Positions 33,863 to 42,839 of a DNA stretch of 64,000 bases are shown here, one piece after another. Under the pieces are notes generated by a model. That model saw nothing but the letters and a program-made list of their open reading frames with translations. It was not told the DNA's origin and did no database searches. Both the position numbers and the translations under genes were made by a program. This DNA is from Brevibacterium aurantiacum (GTDB lineage: Bacteria > Actinomycetota > Actinomycetes > Actinomycetales > Brevibacteriaceae). Every line of letters begins with the position of its first letter. Within the stretch, counting starts at the first letter, position 1. Where the stretch lies: assembly GCF_007558825.1 (NCBI RefSeq), contig NZ_VLTK01000012.1, positions 18,778 to 82,777 on the forward strand, given 5' to 3'.

Positions 33863-34539
33863 GCCAGATCGTTCTCGACACCCTCATCGTCGCAGCCTCG
33901 GTGCTGCTGGCCATATCGGTGATCATCGCCCTCTACCGCATCGTTCGCGGACCCTCGATCCTCGATCGCATGATCGCCACCGACGTCGTGCTGGCCTCGA
34001 TCATGTGCGGTCTGGGCGGGTTCATGGCCCTGTCCGGTCGCACGGATCTCCTGCCCGTGCTCATCGTGCTGGCGATGCTCGGATTCGTGGGCTCCGTCAG
34101 CGTCTCCCGGTACGTGTCCAAGTCCGATTCCATGACCCCCGGCGCCGAGGTGGGCTCACTCAGTGACTTCTCCAGCTCGGACTGGCACATGCCCAAGGAA
34201 TCAGCCGATGACGCAGAGGGGCACAGTGACACCGGGGCCCGCCAGCAAGCACAATCCCCAGTCGGTGAGGAGTGGCCCGATGACGTGGCCCGCGGAATCT
34301 CCGATGTCGCCGACGGACCCGATGCGATCACCGTGCAGGAAGACGAAGAGCCTGTGACCGTGGGACTCGACCAAGGAACCGACCCCAGCTCCGACCCCAG
34401 CGCCGAACCCAGCGTCGATCCCGACTCGGATGCTGAGGGTGAGGTTATGGGCACGGGACCCGACTCGGGACCCGAGGACTCCGACGACGGTGAGCGCACC
34501 GGACCTGAACCGGATGACGACGAAGGGGGACGTCGATGA
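33859..34539 (+). CDS. mnhF: Na+/H+ antiporter subunit F with long acidic C-terminal extension
   Basis: The first 85 residues are a standard MrpF with three spans and RIVRGPSILDRMIATDVV. A tail of about 140 residues then runs to residue 226, almost purely Asp, Glu, Ser, Pro and Gly, with a PSSDPSAEPSVDPDSDAEGE run. MrpF is normally about 90 residues. The tail is likely cytoplasmic and disordered and could bind cations or the kinase-regulator pair encoded downstream. Start and stop overlap with both neighbours (ATGA). Confidence 0.9.
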   Translation: MSQIVLDTLIVAASVLLAISVIIALYRIVRGPSILDRMIATDVVLASIMCGLGGFMALSGRTDLLPVLIVLAMLGFVGSVSVSRYVSKSDSMTPGAEVGSLSDFSSSDWHMPKESADDAEGHSDTGARQQAQSPVGEEWPDDVARGISDVADGPDAITVQEDEEPVTVGLDQGTDPSSDPSAEPSVDPDSDAEGEVMGTGPDSGPEDSDDGERTGPEPDDDEGGRR

Positions 34540-34931
34540 TCCTCGACATCATCTCTGCGGTGCTCATCCTCCTCGGTGGGGTGCTGTCGCTGGCTGCCGC
34601 GCTGGGTCTGCTGCGCTTCGGCGATCTCCTCTCGCGCATGCACGCGAGTGCAAAGCCCCAGATCCTGGGGCTGCTGACGGTGGCTGTCGCGATTGCGATC
34701 CAGTACCCGGCATGGTCGACGGTGACGACCTTGGCGATCGTCATCTCGTTCCAGCTCGTCACGATTCCCGTGGCCACGCACATGGTCGGACGCGCCGGTT
34801 ATCGCACCAAGCACCTGCGTCGTTCTATGCTGTACCGAGATGAGCTCGCCGAGGCGGTCGATCGGGCAGAAGCCAGGGAAGCCGCGTGGGAACGCAGAAG
34901 AGGAAGCGGAACGGACCACAATGACGGTTGA
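34536..34931 (+). CDS. mnhG: Na+/H+ antiporter subunit G
   Basis: A 131-residue subunit, three spans within residues 1-95 and a charged tail. LRFGDLLSRMHASAKPQILGLL (about 26-47) is the MrpG signature. It overlaps mnhF by ATGA and the response regulator gene by 11 bases, so the two-component genes are part of the same operon. Confidence 0.93.
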   Translation: MILDIISAVLILLGGVLSLAAALGLLRFGDLLSRMHASAKPQILGLLTVAVAIAIQYPAWSTVTTLAIVISFQLVTIPVATHMVGRAGYRTKHLRRSMLYRDELAEAVDRAEAREAAWERRRGSGTDHNDG

Positions 34932-35673
34932 CACTCAGCACGATCCCCAGCCCTTGGTGCTGGTCGCCGACGACGAACCCGATGTCCTCGGTGCCGTTGT
35001 CCCCTTCCTCGAACGCTCAGGCTTTCGGGTGCTCGCCGCCAGCGATGGCCTGTTGGCCCTCGACGAGATCCACCGGCACAATCCCGATGTCTGCGTCCTC
35101 GACGTGCTCATGCCCGGTGCCGATGGCAGGCAGGTTCTGCGACGACTGCGCCAGGAGGAGAACTGGGTCCCGGTTCTGCTGCTGACCCAAGTCGGAGAGG
35201 CCGTCGAACGGGCGATGGCACTCGAAGAGGGCGCCGACGACTACCTCAACAAGCCCTTCGACCCACATGAGCTCGTGGCGCGCATCCGCGCAGTGCTGCG
35301 TCGGACCCGGACAGACGGGCCGCCCCTGGCCACTGCTCCGGTGCTGGTCTCGAGCTTCGGCCTGCGCGTCGATCGTGTGGGCAGGCGCGCATGGATGGGC
35401 AATCGTGAACTCGTCATCACCCCCAAGGGCTTCACCCTGCTGGAATACCTCATGGTCCACAAGGACGAACTCATCGAACGGTCCCGTCTGCTTGAGATCC
35501 TGTGGGGCTTCGAAGAGGCCGTGGGCACACGTGCGGTGGATTCCCGTGTGGCCGAACTGCGCCGAGTCCTCGGGGAGGACGCCGCCGAACCTCGGTGGAT
35601 CGCCACCGTTCAGGGGCGGGGCTACAGATTCGTCGGTGAGGTCCGAGGCGAAGATGGTCAGAGGTCCCCATGA
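34921..35673 (+). CDS. OmpR/PhoB-family response regulator linked to the Mrp antiporter
   Basis: A 250-residue regulator. The receiver domain (about 12-128) has the acidic pocket ADDEPD (16-21), the phospho-acceptor Asp61 in CVLDVLMPG, Thr89 and Lys111 (LNKPFDP). The winged-helix domain (about 148-245) ends with the typical VQGRGYRFVGEV. ATG 34921 lies inside mnhG (11-base overlap); an in-frame ATG at 34840 is deeper inside it and less likely. The overlap with the kinase gene (ATGA) makes a coupled pair. The target is unknown; the antiporter operon is the obvious candidate. Confidence 0.93.
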   Translation: MTVDTQHDPQPLVLVADDEPDVLGAVVPFLERSGFRVLAASDGLLALDEIHRHNPDVCVLDVLMPGADGRQVLRRLRQEENWVPVLLLTQVGEAVERAMALEEGADDYLNKPFDPHELVARIRAVLRRTRTDGPPLATAPVLVSSFGLRVDRVGRRAWMGNRELVITPKGFTLLEYLMVHKDELIERSRLLEILWGFEEAVGTRAVDSRVAELRRVLGEDAAEPRWIATVQGRGYRFVGEVRGEDGQRSP

Positions 35674-37172
35674 CGAACTTTCTGGTCTTCGAGATCCAGA
35701 TCTGGCTGTTCCTGCTCCTGCTGTTCCTCGTGCTGGCAGGCTTGGCCGTCGGCGCCTTCTTCGCCTGGAGATATCTGCGCAGACGTGAGACAGCACTGAA
35801 GGAGTCGATCGAGACAGCGGCGAGTGAGGACTCCCTGGCCAAACGCAACCGGATGCTCATCCGACTGGATCACGAGCTGAAGAATCCGCTGACCGCGCTG
35901 CGCACCTCGGCCGCGAGCATCCGCGACGTCGTCCGTGAGGGCGGCTCTATCACCGAAGTCGAATCCTCAGCCAAACAGGTCGACATCTCCTCGCGCCGGG
36001 TCGCACGCCTCCTGGCCGACCTGCGCAAACTCGCCGACGTCGAGACGCGCATCATCGAATACGCCCGAGTCGATCTCGATCGGCTCATCCACCAGGCTGT
36101 CGAAGATGCATCGACAGCGCCAGGCGCCGAAGATCGCATGATCGTGGCCACGGTCGCCCGTGCCCCCTGGCGTCTGCCCGACGTCGCCGGTGAGGAAGAT
36201 CTGCTGCTGACAGCGATCCTCAACCTGCTGGGCAATGCGCTCAAATACTCCTCTCAGGCCGAAGTCGTCGAACTGCGTGCCAATGAACAGATCATCGACA
36301 GCCACCGCTGGGTCGTTGTCGAGGTGGCCGACACCGGCAGCGGCATTCCGCTGACCGAGCAGGACCAGGTGTGGGACGAACTCTCACGTGGCTCGCGCGT
36401 TCGTGCAGTGGCCGGTTCCGGCATGGGACTGTCACTGGTACGGGCGATTGTGACCCGTCACGGCGGTTCGGTGCAGCTGTTCAGCCAAGAAGGTGTGGGC
36501 ACCTCGGTGCGTATGGTGTTGCCGGTTCTCGGCGACGCCGCGCAGGTGACGGTGCCGCCGATGGCCGATCAGGTCGGGCATGCCGCGGCCGGATCTCATC
36601 CGGTCCAGCCGGTGCAGCTTCCCGACACGGGGCAGACTCCCGGCTTCCTGCCTCCCCGGCAGCCTAACGAGGCGGAGCTTCAGGGACGGATCCTGGGGAC
36701 GCCGCGAAGAACCTCGAAGCGACGCCTCGAGCGAGTCGACGGCAACCTCGTCCACAGGTCGACCGGAGAATCCCTGAGCGGCGGTTTCCCACCGGACTCT
36801 GGTCAGCACTCCCAGTTCAAGCCCGGCCCAGGCGTCGGCCGCTCACCCGGGAACCCACAGGCAGCGCCGGAGTCAGAGCCCCAACCTGGACCCCAGTCGG
36901 GGCCGATACAGGGTACCGGCGGTCCGCAGTCGGGTCCGCAGCAGCCTGATGGGAGCCAACCAGGACCGCAGCAGGCCTATGGAAGTCAGCCTGGACCGCA
37001 GCAGTATTACGGCAGTCAACCCGGGGTGCAGTTCGGCAGCCAGCCGGGACCGCAGCAGGCCTGGCAGCAGCAACCGCCGCAGCCTCCGGCGCAGCCGCCT
37101 CAAGCACAGCAGCCTGATTCGGGACAGCAGCCACTGAGCCGCCGTGAGTTGCGGTCGAGGGAAGAACGGTGA
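35670..37172 (+). CDS. sensor histidine kinase, single N-terminal membrane span, Gln/Pro-rich tail
   Basis: A 500-residue kinase. One membrane anchor (about 10-34) with almost no external part, then the dimerisation helix with His68 (LIRLDHELKNPLTALR), N box (ILNLLGNALKYSS, about 188-200), G1 (VADTGSGIP) and G2 (GSGMGLSLV) boxes. The catalytic domain ends near residue 290. The remaining 210 residues are Pro/Gln/Gly/Ser-rich with GSQPGPQQ-type repeats (DNA about 36900-37060). There is no sensor domain, so input may come through the membrane anchor, the tail, or the antiporter. Confidence 0.92.
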   Translation: MTNFLVFEIQIWLFLLLLFLVLAGLAVGAFFAWRYLRRRETALKESIETAASEDSLAKRNRMLIRLDHELKNPLTALRTSAASIRDVVREGGSITEVESSAKQVDISSRRVARLLADLRKLADVETRIIEYARVDLDRLIHQAVEDASTAPGAEDRMIVATVARAPWRLPDVAGEEDLLLTAILNLLGNALKYSSQAEVVELRANEQIIDSHRWVVVEVADTGSGIPLTEQDQVWDELSRGSRVRAVAGSGMGLSLVRAIVTRHGGSVQLFSQEGVGTSVRMVLPVLGDAAQVTVPPMADQVGHAAAGSHPVQPVQLPDTGQTPGFLPPRQPNEAELQGRILGTPRRTSKRRLERVDGNLVHRSTGESLSGGFPPDSGQHSQFKPGPGVGRSPGNPQAAPESEPQPGPQSGPIQGTGGPQSGPQQPDGSQPGPQQAYGSQPGPQQYYGSQPGVQFGSQPGPQQAWQQQPPQPPAQPPQAQQPDSGQQPLSRRELRSREER

Positions 37173-37864
37173 TGGCCCACGCTGCGAAGGTGCGAACAGT
37201 CGTGGCAGGAGCGGCACTGTTCAGCCTTGCCCTCAGCGGCTGCTCGGCTCTGCAGATCCGCACCGCAGAACGGGATTCCGGTCCCGTCCGTGTGGCAGTG
37301 CAGGAGAAGGCCGGCGAGAACCCCACCACGGCACCCCCTGACGACGGAATCCCCGAGGGGATGAAGGAAGTCTCGGTCAACCTCGGCGATGAATGCCCCG
37401 TCGACGTCAGCGTCGCGATGACAGATGACTGGACCCAGGGATCGGCCAACGACGATTTCCACTCCTTCTCCCGCGGCACCTCCGTCGCCGACGCCGACAC
37501 GATCCTCATCACCTGCAGCAAGGGCTACGACGAGTCCCCACAGTCGATCGTCGATGCGAAGAAGAAATACACGTTCGCGGAGCCGGACTCCTCGGTGCTG
37601 TCTCAGCGCACGGGCAGCCTCGCGGCCGGATCCTACTGGTCTTACCAAGGTGTGCTCGGCCCGACGGAGATCTTCGCGATCAACCAGGAGCCGACAGTCA
37701 TGTACGGGACCCGGATCGGATACCAGACAAATGGGCGCCTCGTCGACATCGGCGTCGAGATGCGTGCTCTCGAATCGGACGCGGACGCGGCAGAGGAGTT
37801 CAAGCAGATGCTGCCCACGGTCACCATCGACGGCGAAAAGGTTCCCGCGCCGAGATTCAAATAG
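37172..37864 (+). CDS. lipoprotein of unknown function, end of mrp/two-component operon
   Basis: A 230-residue exported lipoprotein: signal peptide with lipobox LALSGC (Cys at about residue 23). The mature part is a compact, mostly beta domain with DECPVDVSVAMTDDWTQGS and a YWSYQGVLGPTEIFAINQE strand pair. The start is ATG 37172 in TGATG; a GTG one codon earlier (37169) is also possible. Its coupling to the kinase suggests an extracytoplasmic partner of the short-sensor kinase, which would explain how a kinase without an external domain senses the outside. This is inference from context. Confidence 0.7.
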   Translation: MAHAAKVRTVVAGAALFSLALSGCSALQIRTAERDSGPVRVAVQEKAGENPTTAPPDDGIPEGMKEVSVNLGDECPVDVSVAMTDDWTQGSANDDFHSFSRGTSVADADTILITCSKGYDESPQSIVDAKKKYTFAEPDSSVLSQRTGSLAAGSYWSYQGVLGPTEIFAINQEPTVMYGTRIGYQTNGRLVDIGVEMRALESDADAAEEFKQMLPTVTIDGEKVPAPRFK

Positions 37865-37908
37865 AAATCTGCAGACCCGACCATCGGCGATGATCCTAGG
37901 ATGGTTCT

Positions 37909-40026
37909 ATGACGATCAACGACGCTGTGACTACTCTCCTCGATGCCCGCCGACTGCAAGGTCTCCTGACGAACCAGAGCGGCCGTGTCATCGCCCAGTA
38001 TTCCTTCCTCAATGCCGAGGGCAACAGCTACCTCTCCCACCTGGCAGATATCAGCGGTGAACGACCGCGCCGAATCACCCGCGGCGATCAGTCCATCGGC
38101 CCGGCCGCCGTCAGCGACTCGGGCACCGTGTACTTCGCGGCCAAGCGCACCGGCGAAGACGGCAAAGATGCCGAAAGCCCCAGCCTCTGGGCCCTGCCGG
38201 AGACCGGGGAAGCACGCAAGCTCGCCGATCACGACGGCGGATTCTCCCGAATCGAGGTCAAAGGCCACTCCATGATCGTGCAGTTCCCCGTCCACAGCTG
38301 GGCCGCGAACGAGGACGAACACCAGGAATACAGTCAGGAACGCAGGAAATCGAAGGTCAGCGGAATCCTCCACGCGGGTTTCCCCATCCGCCATTGGGAT
38401 CATGACCTGGGCCCGGGACAGGAGACCCTCGCGGTCGCAGACCTGACCGAGATCACCGACGAGTTCGACGATGACCTCACCCCCGACGCCACACGGGGCG
38501 CTGCTGAATCCGAGACGACCACGTCTGACGGTGCCACGTCCACCACCCCGGCCGCCGAGGCCACCAGCTGCAGCGAAGACTCGACCACAGCCGCTTCCAT
38601 CGGACTCACCTTTCGCTACCTGCCTCTGCCGCCGGGACGACTCGTCGACTGGGCCGTTGATGAGGAAGCACAGTTCGTTCTCGTCCAGGTCGAGAAGCCG
38701 ATCTCGGGTCAGCTCGAGGCCAGCGAGATCTGGCAGCTCGACCTGCACAAACACAGTGCACCCCGCCTGCTGGTCGAGGCCGCCGCCGACCACGGTTTCG
38801 GCGTCGAGGCGATCAGCCCCGACGGAACCCACGCCCTGGTCACTCGCGAGCAGTTCTGGACGTCGAAGACGAACCTGTCCGCAACGCTCATGCTCCTCAA
38901 CCTCGACACAGGCTCAGTGGAGCCAGTCTGGCCCGAAGCCGATCACTGGTTCGAACCCGTCTGGGCCGACGATTCGACGATCGTGGCAACTGCTGACGAC
39001 CACGGACGCGGCAGTGTCTTCATCGGTGATGTCAACGACGAACAGCCTCGGCGGCTGGTGGGCGGTCCGGGGCAGAAATATGCCTTTGCAGGACTGCAGG
39101 TGCAGGGAATCACGGTCGTGGCGACCGCCTCGGCGATCGATGTCGCACCACTGCCCATCGCCATCGACCTGATCTCGGGTCAGATCAGCGAGCTCGCCAA
39201 CCCGGCGAACGTCATCGACGGGGCAGGCACCCTCACCGAGGTGGCCGCCGTTGGTGACGACGGCACCGAGGTGCGAGCCTGGTTGGCTGTGCCCGACGGG
39301 GAAGGTCCGTTCCCACTCGTCGTATTCGCGCACGGCGGGCCCTGGGGGTCCTGGAACTCCTGGACGTATCGGTGGAACCCGGGACCGTTCGCGGCCGCCG
39401 GATACGCGGTGCTGCTGCCGGATCCGGCGATCTCCACCGGCTACGGCCAGTCGATGATCGACCGCGGTCAGCAGGAACTGGGTGGGGCGCCCTTCACAGA
39501 TATCCTGGCGCTCACGGATGCGGCCATAGAACGCCCCGACATCGATGCCGAGCGCACCGCTCTGGCCGGCGGATCCTACGGCGGGTACATGGCGAACTGG
39601 GTGGCCGGGCACACCAGCGAACGGTTCAGATGCATCATCACGCACGCCTCCCTGTGGAACACGACGTCGATGGGACGGACCACGGACAACGCCTCTTGGG
39701 ACGTGGCCATGCGGAAGCAGTCGGGGACGTACTCGCCGCACCTGTTCGCCGACCGGATCGAGGTGCCGATGCTCGTCATCCACGGTGACAAGGACTACCG
39801 GGTGCCCATCGGGCAGGGGCAGGAACTCTGGTACGACCTGCTGTCCCGGTCGAAGACGCCGCTGGACGCGGAGGGGCAGACACAGCATCGCTTTCTGTAC
39901 TTCCCCGACGAAGGACACTGGGTGGCCGGTCGCGGCAATGCCGAGGTCTGGTACCGCACGGTCCTGGCGTTCCTCGACAGGCACGTCCTCGACATCGACG
40001 CCCAACGCGTCCGCACTCTGGGGTGA
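37909..40026 (+). CDS. S9 family prolyl oligopeptidase/acylaminoacyl peptidase
   Basis: A 705-residue cytoplasmic serine peptidase. A beta-propeller (about 10-440) is followed by an alpha/beta hydrolase domain with GGSYGGYMANW (about 557-567, catalytic Ser), then MLVIHGDKDYRVP (Asp) and DEGHWV (His). An inserted low-complexity stretch of Thr/Ala/Glu/Ser (about 185-225) interrupts the propeller. TAGGAT at 37897-37902 ends 6 bases before the ATG, a leaderless arrangement. It overlaps the next gene (GTGA). Confidence 0.92.
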   Translation: MTINDAVTTLLDARRLQGLLTNQSGRVIAQYSFLNAEGNSYLSHLADISGERPRRITRGDQSIGPAAVSDSGTVYFAAKRTGEDGKDAESPSLWALPETGEARKLADHDGGFSRIEVKGHSMIVQFPVHSWAANEDEHQEYSQERRKSKVSGILHAGFPIRHWDHDLGPGQETLAVADLTEITDEFDDDLTPDATRGAAESETTTSDGATSTTPAAEATSCSEDSTTAASIGLTFRYLPLPPGRLVDWAVDEEAQFVLVQVEKPISGQLEASEIWQLDLHKHSAPRLLVEAAADHGFGVEAISPDGTHALVTREQFWTSKTNLSATLMLLNLDTGSVEPVWPEADHWFEPVWADDSTIVATADDHGRGSVFIGDVNDEQPRRLVGGPGQKYAFAGLQVQGITVVATASAIDVAPLPIAIDLISGQISELANPANVIDGAGTLTEVAAVGDDGTEVRAWLAVPDGEGPFPLVVFAHGGPWGSWNSWTYRWNPGPFAAAGYAVLLPDPAISTGYGQSMIDRGQQELGGAPFTDILALTDAAIERPDIDAERTALAGGSYGGYMANWVAGHTSERFRCIITHASLWNTTSMGRTTDNASWDVAMRKQSGTYSPHLFADRIEVPMLVIHGDKDYRVPIGQGQELWYDLLSRSKTPLDAEGQTQHRFLYFPDEGHWVAGRGNAEVWYRTVLAFLDRHVLDIDAQRVRTLG

Positions 40027-41255
40027 AGGCAGAAATCGGACCGATGACGACAGACAGCGACCAGGCGAACACGACGACGCCCGCAGACACCATCATCCGC
40101 AATGCCATCATCCTCGACGGCGATCCGGCTGGTTTCACCGTGGACACGGCCGATGACTGGCTTGCCGAGGCCGGGGGAGTCGTCATCGCACGCGGCCGCG
40201 GTTCGGGCTGGCAGGACCTGAGCACCTCGGCGAGAGTGAGGACCATCGATGCAGAAGGCGCGTACCTGGTCCCCGGCTATGTCGACATCCACTGCCATGG
40301 AGCCGGCGGCTCGAGCGCCGAGGACGGGGATGACGGACTCGACGAGGTGCTCGCCGTCCACCGCCGGCACGGAACCCGGGCGCTCGCCCTCTCCTTCGTC
40401 TCGGACACGATCGAGGGTCTCTGCGACTCCCTGACGACCGGAGCCAGGCTCGTGAGGGAGAAGCCTGGCGTACTCGGATTGCATGCTGAAGGTCCGTTCC
40501 TGTCCCCGGACTTCAAGGGCGCCCACGCACCCGAAGTTCTCACGTGCCCTACCCCCGAGGCGGTCGAATCGATCCTGACGGCTGCAGACGGAACGTTGGC
40601 CCAGATCACGATCGCCCCCGAACTGCCCGGTGCGCTCGACGCGATCTCACGGTTCACCTCGGCGGGGGTGAGCGTGGCCATCGGGCACACCGCAGCCGGC
40701 TACGAGGAAGCGGGCCGTGCCTTCGACGCGGGCGCGAACATCCTCACCCACACGTTCAACGCGATGTCCGGCATCCACCACCGGGCGCCCGGTCCGATCC
40801 TCGCCGCGATCGAGGCAGGACACGTCACGCTCGAACTCATCAACGACGGAGTGCACGTGGCGACCGCTCCTGCAAGGATGCTGACGCGCCTGGTGCCCGG
40901 CAGGATCGCGCTGATCACCGATGCCATGGCCGCGACAGGGATGGCCGACGGGCGGTACATGCTCGGATCTCTGCCGGTGCAGGTGGAGGATTCCGTGGCG
41001 CGACTGCTGGGCGAGGACGGTTCGACCGGGTCCATTGCCGGCTCCACTCTGACCATGGAAGATGCGGTGATGAGAGCCGTTACCGAGGTGGGAATGACCC
41101 CGCTTGAGGCGGTCCGGGCCGCGAGCCTGGTGCCGCTGCGGGCACTGGGGGTCATCGCCGAGGACGAGCTCAGTCTGCTGCGCGTGGGAATGCCCTCCGA
41201 GCACCTGCTGCTGAACGCGGACATGAGCATCCGAACAGAGAACATGGCACGATAG
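40023..41255 (+). CDS. nagA: N-acetylglucosamine-6-phosphate deacetylase
   Basis: An amidohydrolase of 410 residues that deacetylates GlcNAc-6-P in amino-sugar and cell-wall recycling. Metal ligands are in VDIHCHG (about residues 87-93), LGLHAEGPFLSP, VAIGHTAAGY and ILTHTFNAMSG, and the catalytic Asp is in LITDAMAATG. GTG 40023 overlaps the peptidase stop; ATG 40044 is an alternative. No nagB or PTS gene is adjacent, so the link with the peptidase may reflect turnover of peptidoglycan products. Confidence 0.92.
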   Translation: MKAEIGPMTTDSDQANTTTPADTIIRNAIILDGDPAGFTVDTADDWLAEAGGVVIARGRGSGWQDLSTSARVRTIDAEGAYLVPGYVDIHCHGAGGSSAEDGDDGLDEVLAVHRRHGTRALALSFVSDTIEGLCDSLTTGARLVREKPGVLGLHAEGPFLSPDFKGAHAPEVLTCPTPEAVESILTAADGTLAQITIAPELPGALDAISRFTSAGVSVAIGHTAAGYEEAGRAFDAGANILTHTFNAMSGIHHRAPGPILAAIEAGHVTLELINDGVHVATAPARMLTRLVPGRIALITDAMAATGMADGRYMLGSLPVQVEDSVARLLGEDGSTGSIAGSTLTMEDAVMRAVTEVGMTPLEAVRAASLVPLRALGVIAEDELSLLRVGMPSEHLLLNADMSIRTENMAR

Positions 41256-41260
41256 GAGAC

Positions 41261-41827
41261 ATGGATGCCCTGCTCCTCATCGACACCGACGACGCCGAGA
41301 TCTTAGTCGACATCGTCGGCCGTACTCGCACCGTCGGCGGTGTCCTCATCTTCGCCTCGACGAAGGACGAACTCGTCGACGTCGACGATGAGGAACTGTC
41401 CATCTTCGTGCCCGACGAAGAAGACCTCGTGCTGCGTTCGGAGAAGCCTGACGTCTTCGACGGCATCCGAGACCTGGCCCCCGGCCTCCACGACATGGGC
41501 ATTGACCGCATCGTCATCGCCGGTGGGGACGTGAGCACAGTCGCGAATTCCGAGGATGCAGATGCCCTGGACGGTGCAGATGCCCCGGATGGTGCAGGCA
41601 GCACGGATGGCGCGGATGACGCAGACGCTCCCGACGACACCGGCGCCGGCGATCTGCCGGGATCGGTTCGTGCCTCCGCGATGGCCGCTCTCGTCTGCAA
41701 CTTCGACGTCGTCGTCCTCTCCGACGCGGTGATCGACCCCGAAGGTCAACCCGTGACCTGGCTGGACTCGGCCGAAGAAGCCGGAGCCATGATCAAGAAG
41801 ACCGCTGACACCTGGCTGAGGATGTGA
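41261..41827 (+). CDS. hypothetical acidic protein, isochorismatase-like C-terminus
   Basis: A 188-residue, strongly acidic protein, 5 bases after nagA with AGGAGA before the ATG. It has alternating beta strands and helices (MDALLLIDTDD, GGVLIFAS, RIVIAGGD) and an Asp/Ala/Gly run of about 30 residues encoded by GA[CT]GC repeats (about 41555-41640). The last part (SAMAALVCNFDVVVLSDAVIDPEG) resembles the helix and Cys loop of isochorismatase-like hydrolases, but the N-terminal catalytic Asp and Lys are not clear. Function unknown. Confidence 0.65.
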   Translation: MDALLLIDTDDAEILVDIVGRTRTVGGVLIFASTKDELVDVDDEELSIFVPDEEDLVLRSEKPDVFDGIRDLAPGLHDMGIDRIVIAGGDVSTVANSEDADALDGADAPDGAGSTDGADDADAPDDTGAGDLPGSVRASAMAALVCNFDVVVLSDAVIDPEGQPVTWLDSAEEAGAMIKKTADTWLRM

Positions 41828-41917
41828 ATTCCGACGGCACCGAGCAACGCAGCTCAGCTCAGGACCTGCTCCTCTTCGGTGGTGACAGGGTCGCTCTGGC
41901 GCCGTAGGCCATATTGG

Positions 41918-41934
41918 TTCTACACTGTGTAGAA
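41918..41934. promoter_or_regulatory. 17-bp perfect palindrome before the copper locus
   Basis: TTCTACACTGTGTAGAA has 8-base arms about a central T. It contains TCTACA/TGTAGA half-sites like those of BlaI/MecI/CopY winged-helix repressors. It lies 66 bases before the membrane-protein start and overlaps likely core promoter sequence (TTGGTT at 41914-41919). Confidence 0.55.
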
Positions 41935-41999
41935 GATTTGAGTCTTCTGAGGCTCAGCCACGGTGCCATCTGTGCGAGCAGCCCAAGGAGAGGAGGGGC

Positions 42000-42647
42000 A
42001 TGACCGGATCGAACAAGTCGGTTCGTGCTCTCTTCGCCGCGCTCATGACGACTCTGCTGGCCGTGCTTATGCACGTCGGCGCCGGTGGCACGACCTCGGT
42101 CGTCGGCATCGTGATCGTCTTCGTCTTCGCCTTATGGGCCGCAATGATCCTCGCTGGTCGTCGGCTCGGATATCTGGCGTTGGGATCACTGCTCGGCTTG
42201 GGCCAGATCCTCATGCACCTGTCGATGGGTTGGTTCACCGCCGCACCCGCTGCCACCGGTGCAACGACGACCGGAATGGCCATGGGCCACCAGCACATGA
42301 ACCACGGGACCGGTGCCCTCGACGTGGGCCAGGCTGGGTCTATGTCCCATCCGATGTCGCACATGGCCGGTGACGGCTCGAGCGCGAGCCTGCCCATGGT
42401 GCTCGCTCACATCGCCGCGGTCATCGTCACCGCAGTGGCCCTCAAGCGCGGCGAAGACATCATCCTCACCATCCTGCAGCTGGCGCTGGGACCGGTCGCC
42501 ACCGCACTTCGGTCACTCGCCGAGGCGGTCGGTGTACTGGCCGAATTCCCGACCCGATTCGTCCAGGGCGAGTTCCATCTGCCACAGGCCATCACCTCTG
42601 CCGTCGTCGGCCCGAACTACCGACGCGGACCGCCCGCTCTCGTCTGA
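42000..42647 (+). CDS. Met/His-rich membrane protein, putative copper-related
   Basis: A 215-residue membrane protein with about five spans. Between spans 3 and 4 an external loop (about residues 90-130) is rich in Met and His (MAMGHQHMNHG, MSHPMSHMAGDG), the usual make-up of copper-binding loops. GAGAGGAGG lies 4 bases before ATG 42000. The PCuAC-like lipoprotein and DyP peroxidase follow, and a BlaI/CopY-like operator precedes, so a role in copper handling is likely. I do not recognise the family with certainty. Confidence 0.7.
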   Translation: MTGSNKSVRALFAALMTTLLAVLMHVGAGGTTSVVGIVIVFVFALWAAMILAGRRLGYLALGSLLGLGQILMHLSMGWFTAAPAATGATTTGMAMGHQHMNHGTGALDVGQAGSMSHPMSHMAGDGSSASLPMVLAHIAAVIVTAVALKRGEDIILTILQLALGPVATALRSLAEAVGVLAEFPTRFVQGEFHLPQAITSAVVGPNYRRGPPALV

Positions 42648-42839
42648 ACTCAGAACCTCACCATCGGCGGAGACCCCGCCGACTCACACATCATTGGTGA
42701 CAGCCATGCACCGTCGCGGACGAGCAGTACCGTGTGCCCGATCGTGTCCATGCGCCTGATTGCGCCCGATCGCGTCGGCGTCCGATCGTAAGTCGCGACC
42801 TGTGCCCGGCTGCACCGACAAGCTGAAAGTGCAGACGAA

